A stretch of 64,000 nt of DNA from Pseudomonadota bacterium. GTDB taxonomy: Bacteria > Pseudomonadota > Gammaproteobacteria > Steroidobacterales > Steroidobacteraceae. Below are positions 39,154-48,169 of the stretch, piece after piece. Where the stretch lies: NCBI GenBank assembly GCA_021785405.1, contig JAJYFF010000004.1:34720-98719 (forward strand), read 5' to 3'. How positions within the stretch are numbered: the stretch's first letter is position 1; every line of letters starts with the position of its first letter. A model generated the notes under the pieces. The model made no database searches. It was not told where the DNA came from and saw only the letters and a program-made list of their open reading frames with translations. A program made the position numbers and the translations under genes.

Positions 39154-40368
39154 TCAGTGCGCGGCGGTGGCGGCGCCGCCGTCCGGCCGCTCGATCACCT
39201 TGAATCGGGCCGTGAACGGTCGCGTGCCGTGCGCGCCGGACAGGGTCACCAGCGTCCCCGGCTTGAGCTCCGCGACCCGGCCGACGAGTTCCTGCGCGCT
39301 CGTGATCCGTTGGCCGTCGAGCGCGGTGATCAGGTCGCCGGGGCGCACGCCCGCCGCGTAGGCCGGACTCTTCACGAGGATGTTCACGACCGTGATCCCG
39401 CCGTGCGGCATCCCGAGTTCGGCGGCCTGGGCGTTGCTGATCTCCTGCGGCGACAAGCCGAGCCAGCCGCGGATCACGTGTCCGTACTGCAGGATCTGCT
39501 TGACGACGCCGCGGACGAGGTTCACCGGGATCGCGAAGCCGATGCCCTCGGGGCCGCCGTACGCGCGGTTCAGCACCGCGGTGTTGATCCCGATCAGTTC
39601 CCCGCGCGCGTTGATCAGCGCGCCGCCGGAGTTCCCGGGATTGATCGCCGCGTCCGTCTGGATGAAGTTCTCGAAGGTCGCGAGCCCGAGCTGACCGCGG
39701 CCGGTCGCGCTGACGATCCCCTGGGTCACCGTTTGGCTCAGGCCGTACGGGTCGCCGATCGCGAGCGCGATGTCGCCGGGTCGCAGCGTGTCCGAGCGGC
39801 CGAGCGTCATCACCGGGAGCTTCCCGAGCGACACCCGCAGCACCGCGAGGTCCGTGTCCGGATCCTCGCCGACGATCTTCGCCTCGGCCGCGCGACCGTC
39901 GGCGAGCTGCACCCGGATGGATTCGGCGCCCGCTATCACGTGCTGATTCGTCACGATCGTGCCGTTCGCGTCGACGATCACCCCGGAGCCGAGGCTGCGC
40001 TCGACCCGCTGGCGGTAGGTCGGCCAGAAATCGCCGAACAGCTGCGCGAGCGGCGGCGCCGCGGTGCGCTCCGTGACCACCCGCGCGGTGTAGATGTTGA
40101 CGACCGCCGGCGCCGCGCGCGCGACCGCGTCCGCGAAGCTCGCGACGACGATGCGCCGGGCGGGTCCGGTGTCGACGGCCTCGCCGGTCGTCGCCGGCGC
40201 GGGGGCCAGGGACTCGAACGGCGCCGCGGTCGGCGCCGCGGAGCGCGCGGCCTCGTTCGCCGGCCGCTCGAGCAACGATGGCTTCCACCAGACGATCACG
40301 AATCCGGCCGCGAGGCCGAGGATGATCGCGCGTATAAGTACTTTTACTAGGGTGCGCGCTGTCTTCAC
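39154..40368 (-). CDS. degS: DegS/AlgW-type membrane-anchored periplasmic serine protease
   Basis: A 404-residue S1C protease. One N-terminal membrane anchor (about 10-28), an Ala/Pro linker, the trypsin-like domain with His143 (VTNQHVI), Asp173 (DTDLAVL) and Ser247 (INPGNSGGAL), and a single PDZ domain (about 295-390). One PDZ and an uncleaved anchor favour DegS/AlgW, which starts RseA/MucA cleavage on envelope stress, over two-PDZ DegP. Its place near murA is like algW in Pseudomonas. GTG start. The loop inserted after ERTAAPPL is modest in length. Confidence 0.87.
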   Translation of the reverse strand: MKTARTLVKVLIRAIILGLAAGFVIVWWKPSLLERPANEAARSAAPTAAPFESLAPAPATTGEAVDTGPARRIVVASFADAVARAAPAVVNIYTARVVTERTAAPPLAQLFGDFWPTYRQRVERSLGSGVIVDANGTIVTNQHVIAGAESIRVQLADGRAAEAKIVGEDPDTDLAVLRVSLGKLPVMTLGRSDTLRPGDIALAIGDPYGLSQTVTQGIVSATGRGQLGLATFENFIQTDAAINPGNSGGALINARGELIGINTAVLNRAYGGPEGIGFAIPVNLVRGVVKQILQYGHVIRGWLGLSPQEISNAQAAELGMPHGGITVVNILVKSPAYAAGVRPGDLITALDGQRITSAQELVGRVAELKPGTLVTLSGAHGTRPFTARFKVIERPDGGAATAAH

Positions 40369-40433
40369 TAGGGTTTTCCGCAGGGTTGCTCGCGGCGAGG
40401 CGAGGCCGGACCTAGCACGAGCCGCACGGTATG

Positions 40434-40439
40434 TATAAT
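40434..40439 (+). promoter_or_regulatory. -10 element for petABC
   Basis: A perfect TATAAT in the 178-base divergent gap between degS and petA, with no convincing -35 at 16-18 bases. It would start transcription near 40446 and leave a leader of about 100 bases. Confidence 0.42.
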
Positions 40440-40546
40440 GCGCCGTCAGTTCGGATTGTTAAATACCGCAACGCCTTCCGGGACGCGCACTCGGACGACG
40501 GGTTTGTGCGTGGAGTTGGTGCGGGTATAGTCGAGGGGAAATCGCA

Positions 40547-41167
40547 ATGGCAGAGAAGATCGATCATAGCCGGCGCCGGTTGCTGACGGCGGCTACCGTC
40601 GGAACGGGGGCGATCGGCGTCGTGTTCGCCGCGGTCCCGTTCCTCGCCTCCTGGCAACCGAGCGCCCGGGCGCGCGCACTCGGCGCACCGGTCGAGCTCG
40701 ATGCCTCGAAGCTCGAGCCGGGCCAGATGGTCGTGGTCGCGTGGCGCGGCCAGCCGATCTACGTGGTGCGCCGGACCCCGGACGTGATCGCGCACCTCGG
40801 CGACCACAACGACTTGCTCGCGGATCCGAATTCCGACAATTCGGTGCAGCCTGAATACATCAAGGCGACCGGTGCCGCGCGGGCGCGCAACCCCGAATAC
40901 TGGGTGGGCCTCGGCGTCTGCACGCACCTCGGCTGCGCGCCGAGCAGCGCGCAGGTGCGGCGCGGCGAATTCCAGGTCGCCGGCGTCGATCTCGGCAAGG
41001 ACTGGCCGGGCGGATTCTACTGCGCCTGCCATGGCTCGAAGTACGACGCCTCGGGTCGGGTCTTCAAGAACGTCCCGGCGCCGAAGAACCTCACGATTCC
41101 GCCGTATGCGCTCGACAAGAACCTGCGAATCGTGATCGGCGTCGACGACGCTTCGCAGACCGCTTAA
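40547..41167 (+). CDS. petA: Ubiquinol-cytochrome c reductase Rieske iron-sulfur subunit
   Basis: A 206-residue Rieske protein of the bc1 complex. A twin-arginine signal anchor (SRRRLL, residues 8-13, then a hydrophobic helix) means export after folding. The 2Fe-2S ligands are Cys125 and His127 in CTHLGC and Cys159 and His162 in CACHGS, with Cys130 and Cys161 as the disulfide pair. GAGGGGAAA precedes the ATG. First gene of petA-petB-petC. The box II sequence CACHGS differs from the common CPCHGS at one place. Confidence 0.96.
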   Translation: MAEKIDHSRRRLLTAATVGTGAIGVVFAAVPFLASWQPSARARALGAPVELDASKLEPGQMVVVAWRGQPIYVVRRTPDVIAHLGDHNDLLADPNSDNSVQPEYIKATGAARARNPEYWVGLGVCTHLGCAPSSAQVRRGEFQVAGVDLGKDWPGGFYCACHGSKYDASGRVFKNVPAPKNLTIPPYALDKNLRIVIGVDDASQTA

Positions 41168-41188
41168 TTCCGCAGGAGAGCCTGACCG

Positions 41189-42454
41189 ATGTCCGCATCA
41201 TCCGATTCCACCGGCGCCGGCAACAGCCGGGGCTTGATCGCCTGGATCGACGCGCGCTTTCCGATGACGAAGCTCTGGAAGGAGCAAGTCGCGGAGTACT
41301 ACGCGCCGAAGAACTTCAATTTCTGGTACTTCTTCGGTTCGCTCGCGATGCTCGTGCTCGTGAACCAGATCGTCACCGGCATCTTCCTGACGATGGACTA
41401 CAAGCCGAACGCCGCGGAAGCCTTCGGCTCCGTCCAATACATCATGAACGACGTCGAGTGGGGCTGGCTGATCCGCTACATGCACACGACCGGCGCCTCG
41501 GCGTTCTTCATCGTCGTGTACCTGCACATGTTCCGGGGGCTGATGTACGGGTCGGCGCGCAAGCCGCGCGAGCTGATCTGGATCTTCGGCTGCCTGATCT
41601 TCGTGCTGCTGATGGCCGAGGCGTTCATGGGCTACGTGCTGCCCTGGGGCAACATGAGCTTCTGGGGCGCCCAGGTGATCACCTCGCTGTTCGGCAGCCT
41701 GCCGGTGATCGGCGGTAGCCTGCTCGAATGGATCCGCGGCGACTACGTGATCGCGGACGCCACGTTGAACCGGTTCTTCGCGCTGCACGTCGCGGCGCTG
41801 CCGCTCGCGCTGATCTTCCTCGTGATCGCGCACTTGATGGCGCTGCACGAGGTCGGCTCGAACAACCCCGACGGGATCGAGATCAAGAAGCTGAAGGGCC
41901 CGGACGGCCATCCGCTCGACGGGATCCCGTTCCACCCGTACTACACGGTCAAGGACATGGTCGGCGTCGCGGGCTTCCTGCTGATCTTCTGCGCGGTGAT
42001 CTTCTTCGCGCCGACGTTCGGCGGTTTCTTCCTCGAGAAGGCGAACTTCACGCCGGCGAACCCGCTGCTGACGCCGCCGGACATCACGCCGGTCTGGTAC
42101 TTCACGCCGTTCTACGCGATGCTGCGCGCGGTGCCGTCCTTCGCGGGCACGCAGGTCTGGGGCGTACTGGTGATGGGTTCGGCCATCGTGATCCTATTCT
42201 TCGTGCCCTGGCTCGACCGCTCGCCCGTCAAGTCGATCCGCTACAAGGGGCCGATCTACAAGATCATGCTCACATTGTTCGTTCTGTCGTTCATCACGCT
42301 GGGCGATGTCGGCATGCATCCACCCGCCGGAATCTATCCGCTGCTGGCGCGCATCGGTACGGCGGTGTACTTCGCTTTCTTTTTGCTGATGCCCTGGTAC
42401 ACGAAGATCGATCGTGTGAAGCCGGTGCCGGAGAGGGTGACGGGTCATGCTTAA
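41189..42454 (+). CDS. petB: Cytochrome b of the bc1 complex
   Basis: A 421-residue eight-helix membrane protein carrying the two b hemes and both quinone sites. The Qo-site signature appears as PEW-like PVWYFTPFYAMLRAVP, and paired histidines lie in HTTGASAFFIVVYLHMFRG and in LHVAALPLALIFLVIAHL. It is the bacterial single-chain type (not split into b6 and subunit IV). It overlaps petC by eight bases. Confidence 0.96.
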   Translation: MSASSDSTGAGNSRGLIAWIDARFPMTKLWKEQVAEYYAPKNFNFWYFFGSLAMLVLVNQIVTGIFLTMDYKPNAAEAFGSVQYIMNDVEWGWLIRYMHTTGASAFFIVVYLHMFRGLMYGSARKPRELIWIFGCLIFVLLMAEAFMGYVLPWGNMSFWGAQVITSLFGSLPVIGGSLLEWIRGDYVIADATLNRFFALHVAALPLALIFLVIAHLMALHEVGSNNPDGIEIKKLKGPDGHPLDGIPFHPYYTVKDMVGVAGFLLIFCAVIFFAPTFGGFFLEKANFTPANPLLTPPDITPVWYFTPFYAMLRAVPSFAGTQVWGVLVMGSAIVILFFVPWLDRSPVKSIRYKGPIYKIMLTLFVLSFITLGDVGMHPPAGIYPLLARIGTAVYFAFFLLMPWYTKIDRVKPVPERVTGHA

Positions 42455-43190
42455 GCGACTGCTGTTGATTGCGGCGATTCTGGTTCCGTGCGGTGCGGCG
42501 CTCGCCCAGGAGGCGTCTTTCCCGCTGCAGCACGTGCACACGAACATCAACGACGTCCAGTCGTTGCAGCGTGGCGCGCGGGACTTCATGAACTACTGCT
42601 CGGGCTGCCACTCGTTGCGCTACCTGCGCTATGAGCGCATGGCGAAGGACCTGCAGATCCCGTTGCCGCTGCTCAAGGAGAACTTGATGCTGACTTCGAC
42701 GAAACCGCTCGATCACATCCTGTCGGCGATGCCGGCGAAGGATGCGGTCAAGTGGTTCGGCGTCGCGCCCCCGGACCTCACGCTGATGGCCCGCTACATG
42801 GGCAAGGACTACATCTATTCGTTCCTGAAGGGTTTCTACGCGGACAAGACGCGGCTCTGGGGCGTGAACAACCTCTACAAGCCGAACGTCGCGATGCCGT
42901 TCGTCCTCGCGACGCTCCAGGGCGTGCAGAAGCCCGTCTACAAGAGCGTGACCGACTCCTCCGGGCACACCCGCATGCAGTTGGTCGGCGTCGCGCCGGG
43001 CACGGGCGGCTCGATGACGCCCGCGCAGTACGACGAGTTCGTCACCGACATCACCAACTTCCTGAACTACACGGCGGAGCCGATCAAGGCGGAACGCCGC
43101 TCCCTCGGTGTGTACGTGATGCTGTTCCTCGCATTGTTCTTCGTGCTGACCTATCTGCTGAAGAAGGAATACTGGAAGGACGTTCATTGA
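42447..43190 (+). CDS. petC: Cytochrome c1
   Basis: A 247-residue heme protein of the bc1 complex. A cleavable signal peptide (about 1-20, ending ALA), the heme-binding CSGCH at 51-55 (Cys51, Cys54, His55), a methionine ligand candidate in VAMPFVLATLQG, and one C-terminal anchor helix near residue 225. It receives electrons from the Rieske protein on the periplasmic side. Normal length. Confidence 0.95.
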   Translation: MLKRLLLIAAILVPCGAALAQEASFPLQHVHTNINDVQSLQRGARDFMNYCSGCHSLRYLRYERMAKDLQIPLPLLKENLMLTSTKPLDHILSAMPAKDAVKWFGVAPPDLTLMARYMGKDYIYSFLKGFYADKTRLWGVNNLYKPNVAMPFVLATLQGVQKPVYKSVTDSSGHTRMQLVGVAPGTGGSMTPAQYDEFVTDITNFLNYTAEPIKAERRSLGVYVMLFLALFFVLTYLLKKEYWKDVH

Positions 43191-43242
43191 ACACGCGGCC
43201 GCGGCGGCTGACCGCGGCCGACGTATTCAGGAGACGGCGTTC

Positions 43243-43860
43243 GTGGCTCGCCGCGCTGTAATGACGCTGTTTTCCGGACCCACGGACCCGTGGAGCCATC
43301 GGGTCCGGCTGGTGCTCGCCGAGAAGGGCATCGCGATCGACGTCGTGAACGCCGAGGCCGGCAAGTTGCCGGAAGACCTGCTGGAGTTGAACCCGTATCA
43401 CAGCCTGCCGACCTTGGTCGATCGCGACCTGGTCCTCTACGACTCGAGGGTCATCATCGACTATCTCGACGAGCGCTATCCCCACCCGCCGCTGATGCCG
43501 ATCGATCCGGTGACCCGGGCGCAGTTCCGGGTCGCGCTGTACCGGGTCGAGCGCGACTGGTACGGGATGGCGGGAGACATCCAGTCCGATCCGCAGGGCA
43601 AGGCCGCGGCCCAGGCGCGCAAGGTCCTCGGCGAGGCGATCAGCGCGAGCGCGGAGGTCTTCCGGGCGAAGCCGTTCCTGCTGAGCGACGAGTTCTCGTT
43701 GGTCGATGCGAGCATCGCGCCGATCCTGTGGCGCCTGCCGTTCCTCGGCGTCGAGCTGTCCGGCCAGACGCAACCGATCCTGAAGTACATGCACGGCATC
43801 TTCTCGCGACCGGCATTCCGGGCCTCGCTGACCGAAGCCGAGCGGGGCATGCGCGCGTGA
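43243..43860 (+). CDS. sspA: Stringent starvation protein A
   Basis: A 205-residue glutathione-S-transferase-fold protein that binds RNA polymerase and modulates stress and virulence genes in gammaproteobacteria. VMTLFSGPTDPWSHRVR opens the thioredoxin-like half, YLDERYPHPPLMP links to the helical half, and LSDEFSLVDASIAPILWRLP is typical. GTG at 43243 with AGGAGAC upstream is preferred since E. coli SspA also has residues before VMTLF; ATG at 43261 is possible. Follows petC, as in Pseudomonas. Confidence 0.93.
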   Translation: MARRAVMTLFSGPTDPWSHRVRLVLAEKGIAIDVVNAEAGKLPEDLLELNPYHSLPTLVDRDLVLYDSRVIIDYLDERYPHPPLMPIDPVTRAQFRVALYRVERDWYGMAGDIQSDPQGKAAAQARKVLGEAISASAEVFRAKPFLLSDEFSLVDASIAPILWRLPFLGVELSGQTQPILKYMHGIFSRPAFRASLTEAERGMRA

Positions 43861-44294
43861 AGCCGCGTCGACCGTACCTGCTGCGGGCGCTGCACGAATG
43901 GATCAGCGACAGCGGCGAGACGCCGCACGTCGTCGTCGACGCGGGCGTCGACGGGGTGGTCGTGCCCCGACCCTACGTGAAGGACGGCAAGATCGTGCTG
44001 AACGTCAGCCTGGGCGCGACGCGGGGTTTGCAACTCGGCAACGACGCGCTGTCGTTCGACGCGCGGTTCGGGGGCGCGAGCTTCTCGGTGTACGTGCCGG
44101 TGCGCGCGGTGCTCGGGATCTACTCGCGCGAGTCGGGTCAGGGAATGATCTTCTCCGAGGGCGACGCCGACCCGGATCCCGGCGATACGCCGACCCCGCC
44201 GGCGCCGCCGGCGGCCGGTGCCGGCCAGGGGACGGCGCCGGGCAGCAAGGGCGGCAAGTCGGGCAAGCGACCGAAGCTCCAGGTCGTGAAGTAA
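43857..44294 (+). CDS. sspB: ClpXP specificity-enhancing factor
   Basis: A 145-residue adaptor that brings ssrA-tagged proteins to ClpXP. The N-terminal dimer domain begins RRPYLLRALHEWI and includes LNVSLGATRGLQLGNDALSF. A Pro/Ala/Gly-rich flexible tail ends in RPKLQVVK, the ClpX-binding (XB) motif seen as RPALRVVK in E. coli. GTG start overlapping the sspA stop (GTGA). Confidence 0.94.
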   Translation: MKPRRPYLLRALHEWISDSGETPHVVVDAGVDGVVVPRPYVKDGKIVLNVSLGATRGLQLGNDALSFDARFGGASFSVYVPVRAVLGIYSRESGQGMIFSEGDADPDPGDTPTPPAPPAAGAGQGTAPGSKGGKSGKRPKLQVVK

Positions 44295-44348
44295 GGCCGG
44301 GGCGCCGGCGGGCCGCGGGGCCGCCACGGCCGCCACGGCCGCGAGTCC

Positions 44349-44367
44349 CGGCGGGTGGCGCCCGCCG
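44349..44367 (-). terminator. Hairpin between sspB and yraN
   Basis: CGGCGGG/CCCGCCG, a perfect 7-bp stem with the loop TGGCG, directly after the yraN stop on the minus strand and 54 bases after sspB. A GCCACGGCC duplication precedes it. No T tract; it probably acts as a shared terminator. Confidence 0.45.
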
Positions 44368-44757
44368 TCAGCCGCCGCGGAACGCGTCGCGAACCCAGGT
44401 GAGTCGGGCGCGGTCGTCCGGCGCCCCGTCGAATCCGATCACGTCGAAGCGGATCCGCGCGTCGCGCCAGCGGCGATCGCGCATCAGGAACCGCGCGGTC
44501 GATCGCAGGATGCGCCGCTGCTTCGCGGCGGTCACGGATTGCAGCGAGCCCCCGAAATCCGCGCGAGCACGCTGGCGCACCTCGACGATCACGAGCGTTC
44601 CGCGGTCCTCGCAGATCAAATCGATCTCGCCGAGCCGGCAGCGGACGTTGCGTGCGATCACGGTCAACCCTTGCGCCGCGAGGAACAGGGCGGCGCGCCG
44701 CTCGGCGGCCGCGCCCTTCGCGGCGCGCGACGACGTCTGGCCGGACGTGGCGTGCAT
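44368..44757 (-). CDS. yraN: UPF0102 protein YraN
   Basis: A 129-residue protein of the UPF0102 family, predicted from its fold to resemble endonucleases of the restriction type, function unproven. The core GEIDLICEDRGTLVIVEVRQR carries the acidic residues and the ExK-like pattern of that fold, here written as EIDLI and IVEVRQR. ATG at 44757 gives the family length. It lies downstream of lpoA, the usual lpoA-yraN order, separated by a hairpin. Confidence 0.9.
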   Translation of the reverse strand: MHATSGQTSSRAAKGAAAERRAALFLAAQGLTVIARNVRCRLGEIDLICEDRGTLVIVEVRQRARADFGGSLQSVTAAKQRRILRSTARFLMRDRRWRDARIRFDVIGFDGAPDDRARLTWVRDAFRGG

Positions 44758-44826
44758 CCGCGCAGTATCGCGCGCGACCGGCGCGCGGGTCCGCGTGCCT
44801 ATCTGGCGGGTTTCGCCGCAAATGGG

Positions 44827-44848
44827 CGCGGCGCGGCCCGGCGCCGCG
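44827..44848 (-). terminator. Hairpin after lpoA
   Basis: CGCGGCGC/GCGCCGCG, a perfect 8-bp stem with a 6-base loop beginning one base beyond the lpoA stop codon. It lies between lpoA and yraN, so yraN may depend on read-through or on its own promoter in the remaining 69 bases. Confidence 0.5.
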
Positions 44849-44849
44849 A

Positions 44850-46646
44850 TTACAGCGGGCTCGGGACGCCGTCGCGGATCACCGCCCAGTCGAGCCCGCG
44901 CCGGATCCGGCCGAGATCGTCGAGCCGGAGTCGTCCGGTCACGCCGGCGAGCTCCGTGCCGCCCGCGAGGTAACCCGAACGCAACGCCGGGACCAGGCGA
45001 TAGGCGTCGAAGCCGAACGCGTACAAGCGGCCCCAACGCGCCGCCCGGTTCGGCCACGCGGCATCGACCGACGCGCGGATCTTCGCGGTCACCGGATCCG
45101 CGGAGATCATCCACGGCATGTCCGGGAAGCGCATGCCATCGACGTCGGAGTTCGCGACCGGCCCCGGCGCATAGCCGTCCGGCATCGAATACACCGGCAG
45201 GTCGCCGGCATAATTGAACTTGAGCTGGGGCATCACCAGCCGGGTGATGCTCGGCGGTCCCGCGACGAACACGAAGGTCGCGTCCGCACGGTGCGCCGCG
45301 GGCCCGCCCGGCGTCGCGCCGATCTCGAGCGTCGAGCGGATGATGTCGGAGAAGTTGATCTGTCCGGGTGCGTAGCGCCCGAGCGCGAGCACGCTGCCGC
45401 CATGCCGCTCGAGCTCGGCGCGCAGCGCGTCGGTGACGCGGTTGCCCCACTCGCCTTGCGGGACGATCGCGACGCCGTGCAAGCGGCCGTCCGCGATCAG
45501 GCGGCGCGCGACGATGCGCGCCTCTTCTTCCGGGCGCAGCGCGAACTGATAGAAATCGCGGGGCGCCGCGATCGAGTTCGCGAGGAAGTTCAGCGCGAGG
45601 ATCGGGACCCGGCCGGAGGCCAGCGGTGCGATCGCGGCGACATCCTGCTTGGTCAGCGGGCCGACGATGAAGTCGGCGCCGTCCGCGAGCGCCCGAGAAT
45701 ACACGGCTGCGACCGGTGTCGATGCGACGTTGTAGATGCGCACCCGCGGCCGCGACGCGGTGTCCTGCTGGAAATACGCCGCGAGGAAGCCGTCCCGCAC
45801 CGCGACGCCGGCGGACCCGGCCGGGCCCGACAGCGGTAGCAGCAGCGCGATCCGCCGCGGGAACCGCGTGACCGCGCGCAACTCCTGGTGCTCGGCCGCG
45901 GCCACGCTCGCATCGGCCGGGTGGTCCGGGAACCGTGCCTGCCACGCGGCGAGCGCAGCCGAGACGCCCATCGGATTGCGATCGAAGTCCCGCGCGACCG
46001 GCCCGAGCGCGAGCCAGCCGGCGACGGTCGGGTCGGTCCGCGGCGGGATCGCGAACGAGGCGCCGCGGGCCGCCGCGGCGCGGATCTGCGCGAACAACTG
46101 ATCGCGGTTCGTGCGGACCGCCGCGGGATCGGCGAGCCAACGCTCGCGTTCGACGTAGGCGCGCACGCCGGCGACCACGTCGCCGACGAGGAATTCGGCT
46201 TGGCCGCGCAGGCCCCAGTACTCGGCGGCGTCACCGGCCGCGCTCGGCGGCCGGATGCGGGCGAGGTCGCGCAACGCCGCCTCGCCGTCGTGGTTCGCGA
46301 CCCCGACCGACGCGCCGACGAGCGCGCGCAGCACCGGGAGCCGTACGCTCGCGGCCGGCGACACGCTCGCGAGCGCGCGTTGCGCGTCGCCCGGATTACC
46401 GGACGCGAGCCACTGCTGCGCGCTCTTCAGTTCGTAGTAGTCGTGCTCCGCGGGATGGCTCGACGCGAGCGTCGCGTACGCCTGCGCGGCCTGCACGTGG
46501 CGCCCTTGCTGCGCGAGGGCGACCGCGTCGGCGTTGCCGGCGGCGGGCAGTTCGACCGGTCGAACGAGGCTGCAACCGGCGAGCGTGGCGCTCGCGATCG
46601 CGATCGCCCAGATCGATCTCGATGGACGTCGTCGGAACGCTGCCAT
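44850..46646 (-). CDS. lpoA: Penicillin-binding protein activator lipoprotein
   Basis: A 598-residue outer-membrane lipoprotein expected to stimulate PBP1a. The signal ends in the lipobox LAGC (cysteine near residue 25). A TPR-like N-terminal half is followed by a periplasmic-binding-protein-like domain starting IALLLPLSGPAGSAGVAVRDG. AAGGG precedes the ATG. It is divergent from rsmI with 47 bases between, the arrangement found in many gammaproteobacteria. Confidence 0.92.
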   Translation of the reverse strand: MAAFRRRPSRSIWAIAIASATLAGCSLVRPVELPAAGNADAVALAQQGRHVQAAQAYATLASSHPAEHDYYELKSAQQWLASGNPGDAQRALASVSPAASVRLPVLRALVGASVGVANHDGEAALRDLARIRPPSAAGDAAEYWGLRGQAEFLVGDVVAGVRAYVERERWLADPAAVRTNRDQLFAQIRAAAARGASFAIPPRTDPTVAGWLALGPVARDFDRNPMGVSAALAAWQARFPDHPADASVAAAEHQELRAVTRFPRRIALLLPLSGPAGSAGVAVRDGFLAAYFQQDTASRPRVRIYNVASTPVAAVYSRALADGADFIVGPLTKQDVAAIAPLASGRVPILALNFLANSIAAPRDFYQFALRPEEEARIVARRLIADGRLHGVAIVPQGEWGNRVTDALRAELERHGGSVLALGRYAPGQINFSDIIRSTLEIGATPGGPAAHRADATFVFVAGPPSITRLVMPQLKFNYAGDLPVYSMPDGYAPGPVANSDVDGMRFPDMPWMISADPVTAKIRASVDAAWPNRAARWGRLYAFGFDAYRLVPALRSGYLAGGTELAGVTGRLRLDDLGRIRRGLDWAVIRDGVPSPL

Positions 46647-46687
46647 ACGCTGTATACCCTTTTGCCGAACCTGGATTCGAGGCGCGA

Positions 46688-46716
46688 ATTATAGTGGCAA
46701 ACGCTGCTCCCGGCAG
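46688..46716 (-). promoter_or_regulatory. Sigma-70 promoter candidate for lpoA
   Basis: On the minus strand CTGCCG, a 17-base spacer and a perfect TATAAT. Transcription would begin near 46681, about 35 bases before the lpoA ATG. The element lies across the likely rsmI start codon, so expression of the two divergent genes may interfere. Confidence 0.5.
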
Positions 46717-47575
46717 GTTGTACGTGGTCGCGACGCCGATCGGCAACCTGGGAGACCTCAGTCCGCGTGCGCGCGAGACGCTCGCGGCCTGCGCGCTGAT
46801 CGCGGCGGAGGATACCCGTCACAGCGCGGTGCTGCTGCGCCACTTCGGGATCACGACGCCGTTGGTGTCGCTGCACGAGCACAACGAGCGCGAGCGGACG
46901 CCGGCGCTGATCGCGCGGATCGCGGCCGGCGGAGACCTCGCGCTGATCAGCGATGCCGGCACCCCCGCGATCAGCGATCCGGGGCAGGCGCTGGTGCAGG
47001 CGGCCGCGGCCGCGGGGATCGAGATCGTCGCGGTGCCCGGGCCGTGCGCCGCGATCGCGGCGCTGTCGATCGCCGGCTTGCCGACCGGCGCGTTCGCGTT
47101 CGAGGGCTTTCTGCCGGCGCGCGGCGGTGCGCGGCGGCGGCGTCTCGGCGAACTCGCGACGGAGCAGCGGACCCTGCTGTTCTACGAGGCGCCGCACCGC
47201 TTGCGCGAGATGATCGAGGACTGCGCGGCGACGCTCGGACGGGCGCGCCGGGCGGCGATCGCGCGGGAACTGACCAAGTTGCACGAGCAGATCCTGCGCG
47301 GCGATCTCGGCGAACTCGCCGCGCGGGCGGCGCAAGAGCCGTCGCTCGCGCGCGGGGAACTCGTCGTCGTGATCGAGGGCGCCGCTGCGGCCGAGCCCAC
47401 CGATGCGGCCGCGGCCGAACTCGATCGGGTGCTGCGCGTGCTGCTCGCGGAATTGCCGCTCGCGCAGGCGGCGCGGCTCGCGGCGCGGCTCGCCGGCGCG
47501 CGCGACAACGAAGCGTATCGCCGCGCGCTCGCGTTGCGCGCGGCGGCCACGGCGTCCGACGATCCGGCGACCTGA
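46694..47575 (+). CDS. rsmI: 16S rRNA (cytidine-1402 2'-O)-methyltransferase
   Basis: About 293 residues, methylating the 2'-OH of C1402 in the ribosomal P site. It begins GRLYVVATPIGNLGDL, with the tetrapyrrole-methylase fold continued by AEDTRHSAVLLRHFGI, SDAGTPAISDPG and VPGPCAAIAALS. GTG at 46694 gives the family start; an ATG at 46622 would add 24 residues that overlap lpoA and have no similarity. A terminator-like hairpin follows. Confidence 0.92.
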   Translation: MANAAPGRLYVVATPIGNLGDLSPRARETLAACALIAAEDTRHSAVLLRHFGITTPLVSLHEHNERERTPALIARIAAGGDLALISDAGTPAISDPGQALVQAAAAAGIEIVAVPGPCAAIAALSIAGLPTGAFAFEGFLPARGGARRRRLGELATEQRTLLFYEAPHRLREMIEDCAATLGRARRAAIARELTKLHEQILRGDLGELAARAAQEPSLARGELVVVIEGAAAAEPTDAAAAELDRVLRVLLAELPLAQAARLAARLAGARDNEAYRRALALRAAATASDDPAT

Positions 47576-47579
47576 GCGT

Positions 47580-47616
47580 GGACCGTTCGCCGGCGCGAAG
47601 TCCGACCCCGCTTTTG
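47580..47616 (+). terminator. Rho-independent-type terminator after rsmI
   Basis: GGAC-TTCGC pairs with GCGAA-GTCC (9 bp with a two-base bulge) around the loop CGGC, followed after eight bases by a short T run. It starts 4 bases past the rsmI stop and separates rsmI from rnpB. Confidence 0.5.
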
Positions 47617-47630
47617 TTACTCTAGCGGCC

Positions 47631-47997
47631 AGAGAGTCGGCCAGACAGTCGCTGTGCGCGTAGCGCATGGAGGAAAGTCCGGGCTCCGACGGGCGAGGTG
47701 CCAGGTAACGCCTGGGGGGCGTGAGCCCACGGAAAGTGCAACAGAAAGATACCGCCGAAGCGCCGCAAGGCGCTGGTAAGGGTGAAATGGTGCGGTAAGA
47801 GCGCACCGCGCCGTCGGCAACGACGGTGGCACGGCAAACCCCACCTGGAGCAAGGCCAAATAGGGAAGCTAGCGGTGCCGATGGCCGCGACCTGTGGCCC
47901 ACAGGCGCTTCCGGGTAGGCTGCTCGAGGTGCGCGGCGACGCGCATCCCAGAGGAATGACTGTCCACGACAGAACCCGGCTTAACGGCCGACTCTCT
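47631..47997 (+). ncRNA. rnpB: RNase P RNA, bacterial type A
   Basis: The catalytic RNA that cuts tRNA 5' leaders. The ends pair as a perfect 12-bp P1 helix (47631-47642 with 47986-47997). The universal segments are in order: GGAGGAAAGTCCGGGCTCC near 47669, ACAGAAAGATACCG near 47740, GGTAAGGGTGAAA near 47775, GGTAAGAGCGCACCG near 47792, and CCACGACAGAACCCGGCTTA near 47964. About 367 bases, normal for type A. It lies between rsmI and mraZ, as in Pseudomonas. A weak TACTCT at 47618-47623 is the only -10 candidate. Confidence 0.97.
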
Positions 47998-48120
47998 GAT
48001 TCTGTCGCCGCGATCCCACGCGCCGCTCCGTGAGCCCGACACCTGCGGCCGATTCCAAAAAAAACCGCTAACGATTTGAATTGATTAAAGGCTTCGCCTG
48101 CGACGCCGCATGCGTTCGGG

Positions 48121-48158
48121 AACGGCAGCTAAGTGACTGTCGTTACGAGACTTTTTTT
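48121..48158 (+). terminator. Hairpin plus T tract before the mraZ promoter
   Basis: AACGGCAG and CTGTCGTT form an 8-bp stem (one G-U pair) with an 8-base loop; after seven bases a run of seven T follows (48152-48158). It may end transcription from rnpB. The T run also lies about 50 bases before the mraZ start site, where an UP element would be, so both roles are possible. Confidence 0.4.
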
Positions 48159-48169
48159 ACCCCAAAGCG

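Noticed and set aside
40369..40546. Small gene or RNA between degS and petA
   Set aside because: No open frame with a ribosome site and no convincing RNA structure; only the -10 element could be supported.
47595..47623. Sigma-70 promoter for rnpB
   Set aside because: TACTCT is well placed as a -10, but no acceptable -35 lies 16-18 bases upstream.
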